Assembly: GCF_016820585.1 (NCBI RefSeq)
Contig: NZ_JADHDX010000002.1
Location: forward strand, 242,436 to 306,435
Source: Arthrobacter beigongshangensis
GTDB lineage: Bacteria; Bacillota; Bacilli; Bacillales_A; Planococcaceae
DNA: 64,000 nt
Direction of reading: 5' to 3'
Translations under genes and position numbers: made by a program
The notes under the pieces: generated by a model
Databases searched by the model: none
What the model saw: the letters and a program-made list of their open reading frames with translations, nothing else
Told to the model about the DNA's origin: nothing
Shown: positions 30,178 to 38,120 of the stretch, piece after piece
How positions within the stretch are numbered: the stretch's first letter is position 1
How the letters are laid out: every line of letters begins with the position of its first letter

Positions 30178-30816
30178 ATGAAATCCAGAAAACCTCTCGT
30201 CATCGGCATCGCCGGTGGTTCGGGATCCGGGAAAACAAGCGTTACACATTCGATCTATGACGTATTTAAAGAGCATTCTGTCGTAGTCATCGAACAAGAT
30301 TATTATTATAAGGACCAGTCTCACCTAGCGTTTGAAGAACGACTTGAAACGAATTATGACCACCCGCTGGCGTTTGACACTGATTTGTTAATAAGTCATG
30401 TAGAAGTGCTACTTAATCGGAAGTCGATAGAAAAACCAGTTTATAATTATTCCTTACACACACGATCTGATGAAACGGTACACATCGAGCCGCAGGATGT
30501 CATCATTCTTGAGGGGATTTTAGTATTGGAGGATATGCGTTTACGTGAGTTGATGGATATTAAGTTATTCGTTGATACTGATGCAGATTTACGCATTATT
30601 CGCCGCATTATGCGAGATATTAACGAGCGCGGTCGCACAATCGAATCGGTCATCGATCAGTATTTGTCCGTCGTTCGTCCAATGCATAACCAATTCATAG
30701 AACCAACGAAGAGATATGCAGATATTATCATCCCGGAAGGCGGGCATAATGAAGTTGCAATTGACTTAATGGTTACAAAAATAAAAACAATTCTTGAATC
30801 TGGAACGAAACTGTAA
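30178..30816 (+). CDS. udk: Uridine kinase
   Basis: 212 residues. Walker [10 protein letters not shown] (13-21), the DHP motif in NYDHPLAFD, the nucleoside-binding [10 protein letters not shown], and the lid arginines [12 protein letters not shown]. It phosphorylates uridine and cytidine in pyrimidine salvage. GGGGAAG lies upstream of the ATG. Confidence 0.96.
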   Translation: MKSRKPLVIGIAGGSGSGKTSVTHSIYDVFKEHSVVVIEQDYYYKDQSHLAFEERLETNYDHPLAFDTDLLISHVEVLLNRKSIEKPVYNYSLHTRSDETVHIEPQDVIILEGILVLEDMRLRELMDIKLFVDTDADLRIIRRIMRDINERGRTIESVIDQYLSVVRPMHNQFIEPTKRYADIIIPEGGHNEVAIDLMVTKIKTILESGTKL

Positions 30817-30817
30817 T

Positions 30818-30922
30818 ATGATGATGACAGAATTCTATACAGATGAACACTATGTCGCATACCTATTACAGGAGTGGCATAGTATTTTTATGAAGAGGAA
30901 TATGAGGAGTGTTGTGAAATGA
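30818..30922 (+). CDS. Possible 34-codon ORF overlapping the greA start
   Basis: Three consecutive ATG codons (30818, 30821, 30824) open a frame of 34, 33 or 32 codons whose TGA overlaps the greA ATG as AATGA, the usual signature of translational coupling. The peptide is mixed and non-hydrophobic ([18 protein letters not shown] at its start). No strong ribosome site precedes it, and I know of no homologue. It may be a leader ORF or chance. Confidence 0.3.
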   Translation: MMMTEFYTDEHYVAYLLQEWHSIFMKRNMRSVVK

Positions 30923-31395
30923 TTACAGAAAAGAAGTTTCCAATGACTGTAGCAGGTAAGCAAAAATTAGAAGAAGAGCTTGAATTTTTGAAAACGGTTA
31001 AACGTAAGGAAATCGTTGAGCGTATTAAAATTGCACGTAGTTACGGTGACCTTTCGGAGAACTCGGAATACGATTCGGCTAAAGAAGATCAAGGTTTTCT
31101 AGAGGGTAAAATTTCAACGTTAGAATCAATGATACGAAATTCAGTTATTATCACTGAAGACGAATTGAACACTGATGAAGTACGACTCGGGAAAACGGTT
31201 ACATTTAAAGAGCTACCTAATGGCGATGAAGAAACATACACTATCGTTGGTTCTGCTGAGGCGAATCCAATTGAAGGTCTTATTTCAAACGATTCACCGA
31301 TTGCCAAAGCTTTGATTGGCCGTCGTAAAGATGATGAAGTGAAAATTACAACTCCTGGTGGAGAAATGTTGGTTGTCATTCTTAAAATAAAATGA
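30919..31395 (+). CDS. greA: Transcription elongation factor GreA
   Basis: 158 residues. N-terminal antiparallel coiled coil (about 10-75) with the acidic tip [18 protein letters not shown] that reaches into the polymerase secondary channel, then the FKBP-like C-terminal domain (GxxxTF...[15 protein letters not shown]). It stimulates cleavage of backtracked RNA. GAGGAG lies upstream of the ATG. Confidence 0.97.
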   Translation: MITEKKFPMTVAGKQKLEEELEFLKTVKRKEIVERIKIARSYGDLSENSEYDSAKEDQGFLEGKISTLESMIRNSVIITEDELNTDEVRLGKTVTFKELPNGDEETYTIVGSAEANPIEGLISNDSPIAKALIGRRKDDEVKITTPGGEMLVVILKIK

Positions 31396-31404
31396 GTGCT
31401 CAAT

Positions 31405-31433
31405 AACCACCTTCATAATTGAGGGTGGTTTTT
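31405..31433 (+). terminator. Terminator after greA
   Basis: AACCACCTTCA pairs with TGAGGGTGGTT (one wobble) around a 4-base loop, followed by a short T run. Confidence 0.8.
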
Positions 31434-31515
31434 AACATTTGCAAGGACTACCAATTTACCTTAGAATCGTTTATATCGTAATTGCCAACAACATGGATAG
31501 GGAGGATGGAGGGGC

Positions 31516-32241
31516 ATGACTAAAAGGGAGCCTGATTTTTCAAGAGCGGGGCGTAACAGAAATCGAAGAGGTTCAAGTATGATGTTGAACATATTGATTG
31601 GAGTCGTTGTCTTACTCATTATCATTGTGGCTGCGATAATATTTATTGGTGGTAATGATGATGAAAAAGTGAGTAACGATGAATTGATTACAACGGATGG
31701 TGTTGACAACCCGTCTGATGAAGCGACAAGTCCAATTCCTGAGGATGAGAATACATCTAAAGAAGAAGACGAAGTCACGGATGAACCGGTAGAAGAGGAT
31801 AGCGCGTCTGAATCGACTACTAAACAGCCAGAAGCAAGTGCAGAGCCCGATCCTGAGGAAAATGAGAAGGACGACGGTGCAAGCACGGGAGGCTCCGTAA
31901 CTTACGTTACATCAGATGATGAAATTATTGAGGAGACCATTATTAATGCAGCCTGGCAACCTATCGGTACAATCCAGACAGGTGAGCATGCATCGCAGTA
32001 TGACAAGGCGTCCGTTGACTGGGTAGAAAAGCAACAGGCACTTGCGTATGCGACTGGATTATCCCAAGACTCCATGATTTTTTGGATGATTAAAAATGGC
32101 GGAGGACCTCAGAAATCTGTGGGGATTGTGTCAACCAAGGATAAAGCCGAAAAATATCGTGTCTATTTAGAGTGGGTGGACGGTAAAGGCTGGAAACCTG
32201 TCAAGATGGATGTATTGAAAACATTGGATTTTGATTATTAA
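31516..32241 (+). CDS. YrrS-like DUF1510 membrane protein
   Basis: 241 residues. An Arg-rich cytoplasmic start (RAGRNRNRRG) is followed by one membrane helix (~24-46). A long acidic, Ser/Thr/Pro-rich linker (~50-130) precedes a C-terminal DUF1510 domain (~135-240, with WQPIGTIQTG, SVDW, and the WVDGKGWKPV segment). Topology predicts the domain outside the membrane. In B. subtilis yrrS lies between greA and the penicillin-binding gene pbpI; pbpI is absent here. Function unknown, possibly linked to the cell wall. Confidence 0.85.
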   Translation: MTKREPDFSRAGRNRNRRGSSMMLNILIGVVVLLIIIVAAIIFIGGNDDEKVSNDELITTDGVDNPSDEATSPIPEDENTSKEEDEVTDEPVEEDSASESTTKQPEASAEPDPEENEKDDGASTGGSVTYVTSDDEIIEETIINAAWQPIGTIQTGEHASQYDKASVDWVEKQQALAYATGLSQDSMIFWMIKNGGGPQKSVGIVSTKDKAEKYRVYLEWVDGKGWKPVKMDVLKTLDFDY

Positions 32242-32277
32242 GCATTAAAGGCTAAGAAAATGATCGGAGGTTATGGT

Positions 32278-32970
32278 TTGAAAATCGCAGTGATCGGTGC
32301 AATGGAAGAAGAAGTAGAATTATTACGAGAAGAGATTAGTGCGGGGCAGGCAACAACTGTGGCAGGCTGTGAACTGATTGAAGGTCAAATTGGCGAGCAT
32401 ACGGTAATTCTCGTGAAAAGTGGCATTGGCAAAGTAAATGCGGCAATGGCTACAACATTGCTATTAAATAATTTTAAGCCAGATATTGTATTGAATACAG
32501 GGTCAGCAGGCGGATTTCTAGAAACGCTTGAAGTGGGGACTGTCGTGATATCTGATGGAGTTCGTCATCATGATGTCGATGTTACTGCTTTCGGCTATGA
32601 ACCTGGTCAAGTACCAGGGCAGCCAGCGGAGTACCGTTCAGACGAAAAACTAATTGAGGTAGCGCGTGCAGCTGTTGAGGAGATTGGAAAATATCCACAT
32701 GCGACAGGATTGATTGCTTCTGGTGATACGTTCATGAGTAACGCGGAGCATGTTGACAAGGTGCGGGGGCAATTTCCAACGATGATTGCTGCGGAGATGG
32801 AAGCGGCGGCTGTTGCACAGGTTTGTCACCAGTTTGGTACACCGTTTGTTGTCATTCGTGCGCTATCTGATATCGCAGGAAAAGAATCATCTATTAGCTT
32901 TGATGAGTTTCTGCCAATTGCTGCTCGTCATTCAACCGATATTGTTTTAAAGGCTATCTCGAAACTATGA
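32278..32970 (+). CDS. mtnN: 5'-methylthioadenosine/S-adenosylhomocysteine nucleosidase
   Basis: 230 residues from TTG 32278, 9 bases after CGGAGG; an upstream in-frame ATG (32260) lacks a ribosome site. MIGAMEEEV-type start (IAVIGAMEEEVELL), then catalytic Glu in AEMEAAAVAQVC and Asp in ALSDIAG. It cleaves adenine from MTA and SAH in the methionine salvage and activated-methyl cycles. Confidence 0.96.
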   Translation: MKIAVIGAMEEEVELLREEISAGQATTVAGCELIEGQIGEHTVILVKSGIGKVNAAMATTLLLNNFKPDIVLNTGSAGGFLETLEVGTVVISDGVRHHDVDVTAFGYEPGQVPGQPAEYRSDEKLIEVARAAVEEIGKYPHATGLIASGDTFMSNAEHVDKVRGQFPTMIAAEMEAAAVAQVCHQFGTPFVVIRALSDIAGKESSISFDEFLPIAARHSTDIVLKAISKL

Positions 32971-33033
32971 TCATTTCGTGGTAAGATAGGAATAAGCGTA
33001 GTTATTTAGTTTTGAATCAAGGAGGGATTTCGC

Positions 33034-33114
33034 ATGTTATTTCTAATGGTAGGTGTATTTATCGCGTCAACAGTCATTGCGGTAGTTATTGGCCGCGAGG
33101 TTCGTGCCGACTGA
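33034..33114 (+). CDS. 26-residue single-helix membrane microprotein
   Basis: ATG at 33034, 7 bases after a strong AAGGAGGG; stop TGA at 33112-33114. The product is one hydrophobic helix (LFLMVGVFIASTVIAVVIG) followed by the charged tail REVRAD. An extended -10-like TGGTAAGAT lies upstream, and a terminator begins 31 bases after the stop, so it looks like an independent unit. I do not recognise a family. Confidence 0.6.
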   Translation: MLFLMVGVFIASTVIAVVIGREVRAD

Positions 33115-33144
33115 GTAATTAATTGCGCTATGGCGTAATGACGT

Positions 33145-33197
33145 AAAGAAGAGGCGTTTCCTATGCTGGGATCACCCCCGCATGGAAACGCCTCTTT
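33145..33197. terminator. Bidirectional terminator, microprotein / sigK
   Basis: AGGCGTTTCCTATGC (33152-33166) pairs with GCATGGAAACGCCT (33180-33193) with one bulge; the stem continues into AAAG/CTTT. It lies between converging genes. Confidence 0.88.
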
Positions 33198-33199
33198 AC

Positions 33200-33901
33200 C
33201 TATTCATTATATTCATGCTTAAATAACTGATACAATTTAACGATTGCGCGTTTCTCGATGCGCGAAACATAGCTTCTGGATATATCGAGCTGTTCTGCAA
33301 TTTCTTTTTGTGTCATCGGTTGGTCATCGAGCAAACCGTAGCGCCTTTGAATGATTTCGAGCTCTCGACCATCTAGCTTTCCAAGATGGCGATACAAACG
33401 TTCTTTCCGTTCTTTGTATTCTACTGCTTCAACTGGGGTTTCATCATCTGTTTGAAGCAAATCTGCAATTTGCAGTGATTGACCGTCTTTATCCATGCCG
33501 ATTGGATCGAAGAGGGAAACGTCCTTTTGAACTTTTTTCTGCGTGCGCAAATACATGAGTATTTCATTTTCAATACAGCGGGCAGCATACGTAGCTAGTT
33601 TTGTTTTTCGGTCTGGTGTGAAGCTGTTGACAGCTTTCATGAGTCCAATGGTTCCAATGGAGATATAATCATCAAGTAACTCGTGTTTTGGATGGAATTT
33701 TTTTACGATGTGGGCAACGAGGCGCATATTGCGTTCAATCAGTTCGTCTCTAGCGTCTTCATCGCCTTCAGCGAGGCGCTGTAGACATGCCGCTTCTTCT
33801 TCCTTCGAAAGGGGACGCTGAAAAGCCTGCCCCCGAATATAGCCGATCACTGCAGGAATTTCGAGCCACAGCTGAACAATTGCCATGACAAACCCGCTCA
33901 T
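33200..33901 (-). CDS. sigK: RNA polymerase sporulation sigma factor SigK (pro-sigma-K), uninterrupted
   Basis: 233 residues from ATG 33901, seven bases after AGGAGG. A hydrophobic N-terminal pro-sequence (about residues 1-24, MSGFVMAIVQLWLEIPAVIG) is of the kind removed by the SpoIVFB protease. Region 2 (RNMRLVAHIVKKF, DDYISIGTIGLMKAV) and region 4 (MTQKEIAEQLDISRSYVSRIEKRA) follow. SigK drives late mother-cell genes (cortex, coat, mother-cell lysis). The gene is whole, with no skin-type insertion between the regions encoded by spoIVCB and spoIIIC in B. subtilis. It shares a terminator with the upstream microprotein gene. Confidence 0.96.
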   Translation of the reverse strand: MSGFVMAIVQLWLEIPAVIGYIRGQAFQRPLSKEEEAACLQRLAEGDEDARDELIERNMRLVAHIVKKFHPKHELLDDYISIGTIGLMKAVNSFTPDRKTKLATYAARCIENEILMYLRTQKKVQKDVSLFDPIGMDKDGQSLQIADLLQTDDETPVEAVEYKERKERLYRHLGKLDGRELEIIQRRYGLLDDQPMTQKEIAEQLDISRSYVSRIEKRAIVKLYQLFKHEYNE

Positions 33902-33906
33902 CGGGC

Positions 33907-33950
33907 CACCTCCTGTGTCGTTGTATGACAGCATATGCGCTCGGGTCCTG
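33907..33950 (-). promoter_or_regulatory. Possible sigma-E/sigma-K promoter of sigK
   Basis: On the minus strand, CATACAAC (complement of 33920-33927) resembles the sigma-E -10 (CATACAnT). An AC dinucleotide 17 bp upstream fits the sigma-K -35. The resulting leader would be very short. Tentative. Confidence 0.35.
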
Positions 33951-34061
33951 CCATATCACCGATTTTTTAGTCGGACAGGCGATACAGGATGTCCGCATTT
34001 TACGGATAGACACTGAATGCCCTATGCTTTTGTTCGACAATACGTGTAATGCAGGCGATTA

Positions 34062-34070
34062 TGTTATAAT
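34062..34070 (+). promoter_or_regulatory. Extended -10 promoter of the yqeG operon
   Basis: TGTTATAAT (TGn-TATAAT) lies 36 bp before the yqeG start; no good -35 is visible. It would serve the long yqeG-yqeM gene string. Confidence 0.55.
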
Positions 34071-34105
34071 CATTTCAGAAACAGTACGATATCGGAGTGG
34101 ATCAT

Positions 34106-34621
34106 GTGTATACAAATTTTTTACCGGATGAATATGTCAAAAATGTTTTTCAAATACGACCTGAAAAACTAGTGGCCAGGGGCGTTAAAGGCATTATTAC
34201 GGATCTAGACAATACGCTTGTCGAATGGGACCGACCAGGGGCGACCGCTGAAATCATTGAGTGGTTGGCATCTATGAAAGAGGTTGGCATTCAAGTGATG
34301 ATTGTTTCAAATAACAATAATGCACGGGTCAAAGCATTTTGTGATCCGCTAGGTATACCATTCATCTGTGAAGCTCGTAAACCATTGCGAAAGTCTTTTC
34401 ATAAAGCATTGGAAACATTAGCGATTCAGAAAGAGCAGGCGGTTTTCATTGGTGATCAGATGATGACTGATATTTTAGGTGGTAACAGGGCAGGGTTACA
34501 TACAATCCTCGTTATACCAGTTGCTAGCTCTGACGGCTTTTTTACAAAGTTTAACAGGATGATGGAAAGAAGAATTATGGCTAATTTGAAGCGTAAAGGC
34601 TTGTTAAAGTGGGAGGAATAA
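34106..34621 (+). CDS. yqeG: HAD-superfamily phosphatase YqeG
   Basis: 171 residues from GTG 34106, 9 bases after TCGGAG; GTG 34097 is an alternative. HAD motifs: TDLDNTLVEWD (motif I, near residue 30), VSNNN (motif II), the Lys of ARKP (motif III) and GDQMMTD (motif IV). The substrate is not established; it belongs to the mitochondrial PGP phosphatase/YqeG branch. First gene of the conserved yqeG-yqeH-aroE-yhbY-nadD-yqeK-rsfS-yqeM operon. Confidence 0.92.
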   Translation: MYTNFLPDEYVKNVFQIRPEKLVARGVKGIITDLDNTLVEWDRPGATAEIIEWLASMKEVGIQVMIVSNNNNARVKAFCDPLGIPFICEARKPLRKSFHKALETLAIQKEQAVFIGDQMMTDILGGNRAGLHTILVIPVASSDGFFTKFNRMMERRIMANLKRKGLLKWEE

Positions 34622-34623
34622 GT

Positions 34624-35724
34624 TTGGAAGAAATTAAATGTATTGGTTGCGGAATTACGATTCAGACCGACAATCCGAAATTAGAAGGGTATGCTCCCCC
34701 GGCATCGTTGGAAAAAGAGGATGTTATTTGCAAAAGATGTTTCCGACTTCGTAATTATAATGAGTTACAGCCGGTTACATTGTCAGGTGATGACTTTCTA
34801 AAAATCTTGAATGGTATTGGCCAAAAAGATGGTCTAGTTGTTAAAGTCGTTGATATCTTTGATTTTAATGGTAGCTGGATCAACGGATTGCACCGTTTTG
34901 TTGGTAAAAAAGATATATTATTAATCGGCAATAAAGCAGATATTTTACCGAAGTCATTGAATCCAAATCGTTTGACTAACTGGATGAAGACAGAGGCAGC
35001 GAAGCTTGGCTTGAAACCGATTGACGTCTTACTCGTTTCTGCTCACACAGGAAAAGGGATGGAAGAGGCGCTAACAGCAATCGATACGCATCGTCATGGC
35101 AAAGATGTCTATGTGGTAGGCTGTACGAATGTCGGGAAATCAACGTTCATTAATCGGATTATTAAGAGTGCAACGGGCATCGGTGAAGTTATTACAACTT
35201 CTCATTTCCCAGGAACAACACTGGATCTAGTTGAAATCCCACTCGATGATGGAAAGGCAATTTACGATACGCCAGGCATTATTAATGATCATCAGATTGC
35301 CCATTATTTGGATGCGGAAGATTTGAAAGCAATCACGCCTAAAAAAGAAATTAAACCGAAAGTATTCCAATTGAATCCGGAACAGACGCTATATATCGGT
35401 GGACTTGCCCGTTTTGATTTTATAGCAGGAGATCGCTCTTCCTTTTCGATTCACGTGTCCAATCATTTACCCATTCATCGGACGAAGTTAGCCAATGCAG
35501 ATGCGTTGTATAAAGAGCATTTAGGTGAGCTATTATCGCCGCCATCTGGTGAATCATTAGAGAAGCTACCACCGTTAGTACGACATGAATTTTCCGTTAA
35601 AAAAGGAAAAATGGATTTGGTCATTTCGGGGCTTGGCTGGGTGACTATTCAGCATCCGGGCGTTGTTGTCGCCGTCCATGCACCACGTGGTGTTGACGTC
35701 GTACTGCGCCCATCCTTAATCTAA
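34624..35724 (+). CDS. yqeH: Ribosome-biogenesis GTPase YqeH (circularly permuted)
   Basis: 366 residues from TTG 34624, 7 bases after GGGAGG. A zinc-finger start (CIGCG...CKRC) precedes a GTPase domain with permuted motifs: G4 NKAD (near 101) comes before G1 GCTNVGKST (near 163) and G3 DTPG. A C-terminal domain follows. It assists 30S subunit assembly. The ribosome site lies inside the end of yqeG, so the two genes are tightly coupled. Confidence 0.95.
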   Translation: MEEIKCIGCGITIQTDNPKLEGYAPPASLEKEDVICKRCFRLRNYNELQPVTLSGDDFLKILNGIGQKDGLVVKVVDIFDFNGSWINGLHRFVGKKDILLIGNKADILPKSLNPNRLTNWMKTEAAKLGLKPIDVLLVSAHTGKGMEEALTAIDTHRHGKDVYVVGCTNVGKSTFINRIIKSATGIGEVITTSHFPGTTLDLVEIPLDDGKAIYDTPGIINDHQIAHYLDAEDLKAITPKKEIKPKVFQLNPEQTLYIGGLARFDFIAGDRSSFSIHVSNHLPIHRTKLANADALYKEHLGELLSPPSGESLEKLPPLVRHEFSVKKGKMDLVISGLGWVTIQHPGVVVAVHAPRGVDVVLRPSLI

Positions 35725-35736
35725 GGGGGACATACA

Positions 35737-36564
35737 ATGAAGAAATGGTACGCCGTTATTGGGGACCCAGTTGCTCAGTCGATGTCTCCCGCCATGCACG
35801 ATGCTTGGTTTGCTGACAATGATATCGACGCTACGTATGTCCCAATACATGTAACAACACAAGAGTTTGAACAAGTAATCGTCGGCTTGAAGCGCCTCGG
35901 CTGTAGTGGTTGGAATGCGACTGTACCGCATAAAAGTGCCATTATCCCATTTTTAAATGAGCTGGAACCGTCTGCTAAACTGATGGACGCCGTCAATACA
36001 GTGCAAGTTTTACCTGACGGTTCGCTAGTGGGCTCTAATACAGATGGGCTTGGTTTTGTTCGCTCACTGGAAGAAGCATATGGTACACAGTGTAAGGGAA
36101 AGAAGGTCCTGATGATTGGTGCCGGCGGAGCAGCTCGCGGTATCGCTTATGCGCTTCACAGCATGGGGTATGGACCGATTTCATTTACGAATCGAACAGT
36201 GGAAAAGGCCGAACAATTGGCAGCGGGCTTATCGAATTCCGCTGTGCTATCTATCGGAGAGGCAGAGTCTTCGCTGGCTGAATTTGGACTGATCGTTCAG
36301 ACAACAACTGTCGGCATGAATTTTGCGCAACCAGGTATGCCACTAAATCCGAAAAATGTAGTAAATGGGGCTGTCGTTGCTGATATTATCTATAACCCGC
36401 TTGAGACAGAATTTCTTGCAGAGGCTCGTAAAAAAGGTGCTCAAACGATGAACGGTGTTGGCATGTTTGTTCACCAAGGTGCGCTTGCATTTGAAACATG
36501 GACAGGAGTCCAACCGAATACTGAACAAATGATTAAAAAAATAACAACAATTCTTGGAGGCTAA
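35737..36564 (+). CDS. aroE: Shikimate dehydrogenase (NADP+)
   Basis: 275 residues. Substrate-binding SMSPAMHDAW at the N terminus, the catalytic Lys in VPHKSAI (near residue 68), Asp in NTDGLGF, nucleotide-binding GAGGAARG (near 129), and the NRT motif that favours NADP. It reduces 3-dehydroshikimate to shikimate in aromatic amino-acid synthesis. AAGGGGGA precedes the ATG. Confidence 0.96.
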   Translation: MKKWYAVIGDPVAQSMSPAMHDAWFADNDIDATYVPIHVTTQEFEQVIVGLKRLGCSGWNATVPHKSAIIPFLNELEPSAKLMDAVNTVQVLPDGSLVGSNTDGLGFVRSLEEAYGTQCKGKKVLMIGAGGAARGIAYALHSMGYGPISFTNRTVEKAEQLAAGLSNSAVLSIGEAESSLAEFGLIVQTTTVGMNFAQPGMPLNPKNVVNGAVVADIIYNPLETEFLAEARKKGAQTMNGVGMFVHQGALAFETWTGVQPNTEQMIKKITTILGG

Positions 36565-36567
36565 CAC

Positions 36568-36858
36568 ATGTTAACAGGTAAACAAAAAAGATTTTTACGG
36601 AGCAATGCAAATCATTTACAACCGCTCGTTCATATAGGTAAAAGCGGTCTAACTCAATCAGTTATTGACCAAATTGATGAGGCGTTAGAAGCAAAAGAAT
36701 TAATCAAAGTAACGATTTTACAAAATTGTGAGCAAGATAAAAATGAGATTGCTGCTTTGCTTGATGAACAAGTCGGCATTGAAGTTGTGCAAGTGATTGG
36801 TAGCATTATTGTATTATATAAAGAATCGAAAGAGAAAAAACGTATCGAACTGCCGTAA
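36568..36858 (+). CDS. yhbY: YhbY/CRM-domain RNA-binding protein (YqeI)
   Basis: 96 residues with the CRM fold: LTGKQKRFLRSNANHLQPLV, then the GxxG-type loop IGKSGLT, then the C-terminal QVIGSIIVLYKESK. It binds pre-50S or 30S ribosomal particles. The start lies 3 bases after the aroE stop. Confidence 0.94.
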   Translation: MLTGKQKRFLRSNANHLQPLVHIGKSGLTQSVIDQIDEALEAKELIKVTILQNCEQDKNEIAALLDEQVGIEVVQVIGSIIVLYKESKEKKRIELP

Positions 36859-36868
36859 GGAGGACGCT

Positions 36869-37438
36869 ATGAAAAAAGTTGGCATACTAGGAGGTACGTT
36901 CAACCCGCCTCATATTGGTCATTTGCTTATTGCAAACGAAGTGAAGCATGCACTTGGTCTTGATGAGGTTCGATTAATACCGACTGCGGCTCCACCTCAT
37001 AAGGAGGCGCCTGGTGATGCTACTGCTAAGCAACGGCTTCACATGGCAGAACTTGCTGTGGCAGGTATAGATGGCTTGCTTGTTTCTTCGTTCGAAGTGG
37101 AACGGGGCGGGGTTTCTTATACGTATGATACGATGAAGCAGTTGACGGATCTTGAACCAGAGACCGATTTTCACTTTATTATCGGTGGTGATATGATTGA
37201 TCTGTTGCCAGAATGGCATCGGATTGATGAGCTCGTCAGACTTGTTAAATTTGTTGGTGTTGGGCGACCTGGCACAATTGGTGAAACAAATTTTCCGATT
37301 ATGACAATAACTATTCCACAGATTGATTTGTCGTCGACGTTAATTCGGCAACGTTTTGCCGATAATGGAACCGTTCAATTGTTAATCCCATCAATAGTCG
37401 AGGCGTTTATCCGTGAGGAGGGCTTATATGGCTGTTGA
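36869..37438 (+). CDS. nadD: Nicotinate-nucleotide adenylyltransferase
   Basis: 189 residues from ATG 36869 with AAGGAGG upstream; an open frame back to 36797 is not used. Nucleotidyltransferase motif GGTFNPPHIGHL at the N terminus (T/HxGH) and SSTLIRQR near residue 155. It makes deamido-NAD from nicotinate mononucleotide. It overlaps yqeK by 11 bases. Confidence 0.96.
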   Translation: MKKVGILGGTFNPPHIGHLLIANEVKHALGLDEVRLIPTAAPPHKEAPGDATAKQRLHMAELAVAGIDGLLVSSFEVERGGVSYTYDTMKQLTDLEPETDFHFIIGGDMIDLLPEWHRIDELVRLVKFVGVGRPGTIGETNFPIMTITIPQIDLSSTLIRQRFADNGTVQLLIPSIVEAFIREEGLYGC

Positions 37439-38018
37439 TCATCTGAAAAAAGAACTCCGACAGCGACTGTCAAATGAGCGTTATGAACACGTTTTGCGTG
37501 TTGCAGAAACGGCAAAGTTACTTGCGAAAAAGTATCATATTTCGATTAACCAAGCAGAGCAGGCAGCATTGTTTCATGACATTGCCAAATGTATGGACAA
37601 GGCTGATTTACACCTCGCCCTCGAGCGAGGACATGAGGATGCTCGACTTTTTTCATTCCACCACGAATTATGGCATGCGCCAGTCGGTGCGATGATAGCG
37701 CGCGACGAATTTGCTGTAGTAGATGAGGATGTTTTGAATGCCATTCGTTTTCATACGACGGGACGCGCGGGTATGTCAATGCTTGAAAAACTGATATATG
37801 TAGCCGATATGATTGAACCAGGTCGTAGTTTTCCGGGAGTGGAAGTTTTACGACAACATGCTGAAGAAAGTCTTGATACAGCAATGGAGGCTTGTATTTA
37901 CCAAACCGTGCAGTTTCTGGTGAGTAAAAAAGTTCCGGTCTTTCCGGACTCGATTGACTGTTACAACGAACATATTAAGAAAAGCGGAAGCGCCTCGAAC
38001 AGCTCGCGAAGGAAATAG
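37428..38018 (+). CDS. yqeK: HD-domain symmetrical Ap4A hydrolase YqeK, C-terminal tail supplied by a repeat
   Basis: 196 residues from ATG 37428, with GAGGAGGG just upstream. Metal-binding HD domain: ERYEHVLRVAETA, LFHDIAKCMD (HD near residue 51), HAPVGAMIAR, then HTTGRAGMS and VADMIEPGR. It hydrolyses diadenosine tetraphosphate to two ADP. The last 13 codons (from the K-K-S-G-S-A-S region) and the TAG are encoded by the head of the dispersed repeat at 37982-38097, so the natural C terminus was probably replaced or extended when the repeat arrived. Confidence 0.93.
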   Translation: MAVDHLKKELRQRLSNERYEHVLRVAETAKLLAKKYHISINQAEQAALFHDIAKCMDKADLHLALERGHEDARLFSFHHELWHAPVGAMIARDEFAVVDEDVLNAIRFHTTGRAGMSMLEKLIYVADMIEPGRSFPGVEVLRQHAEESLDTAMEACIYQTVQFLVSKKVPVFPDSIDCYNEHIKKSGSASNSSRRK

Positions 38019-38097
38019 GGAAAGAACCAAAAGCCGCCTTTTGGCTTATGGATCTTTCATCTTTTCCACAGTGAGCTAGGCGCTGGAGACTAGACAA
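37982..38097. repeat. Dispersed long-hairpin repeat at the yqeK/rsfS junction
   Basis: The head GCGGAAGCGCCT and the tail AGGCGCTGGAG frame about 110 bp that fold into one long imperfect hairpin. AGCGCCT (37989-37995) pairs with AGGCGCT (38078-38084), then AGCTC with GAGCT, GGAAA..AAAGA with TCTTT..TTTCC, and an AAGCC/GGCTT tip. The GCGRAAGCGCCT head recurs at 62261. It resembles an intergenic repeat family common in Bacillales. Confidence 0.75.
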
Positions 38098-38120
38098 AAG
38101 AAGAAGGGAACAGTGACATA

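Noticed and set aside
33200-33901. Skin-like recombination junction in sigK
   Set aside because: The gene is continuous through regions 2 to 4 with no recombinase gene or duplicated att core in the window.
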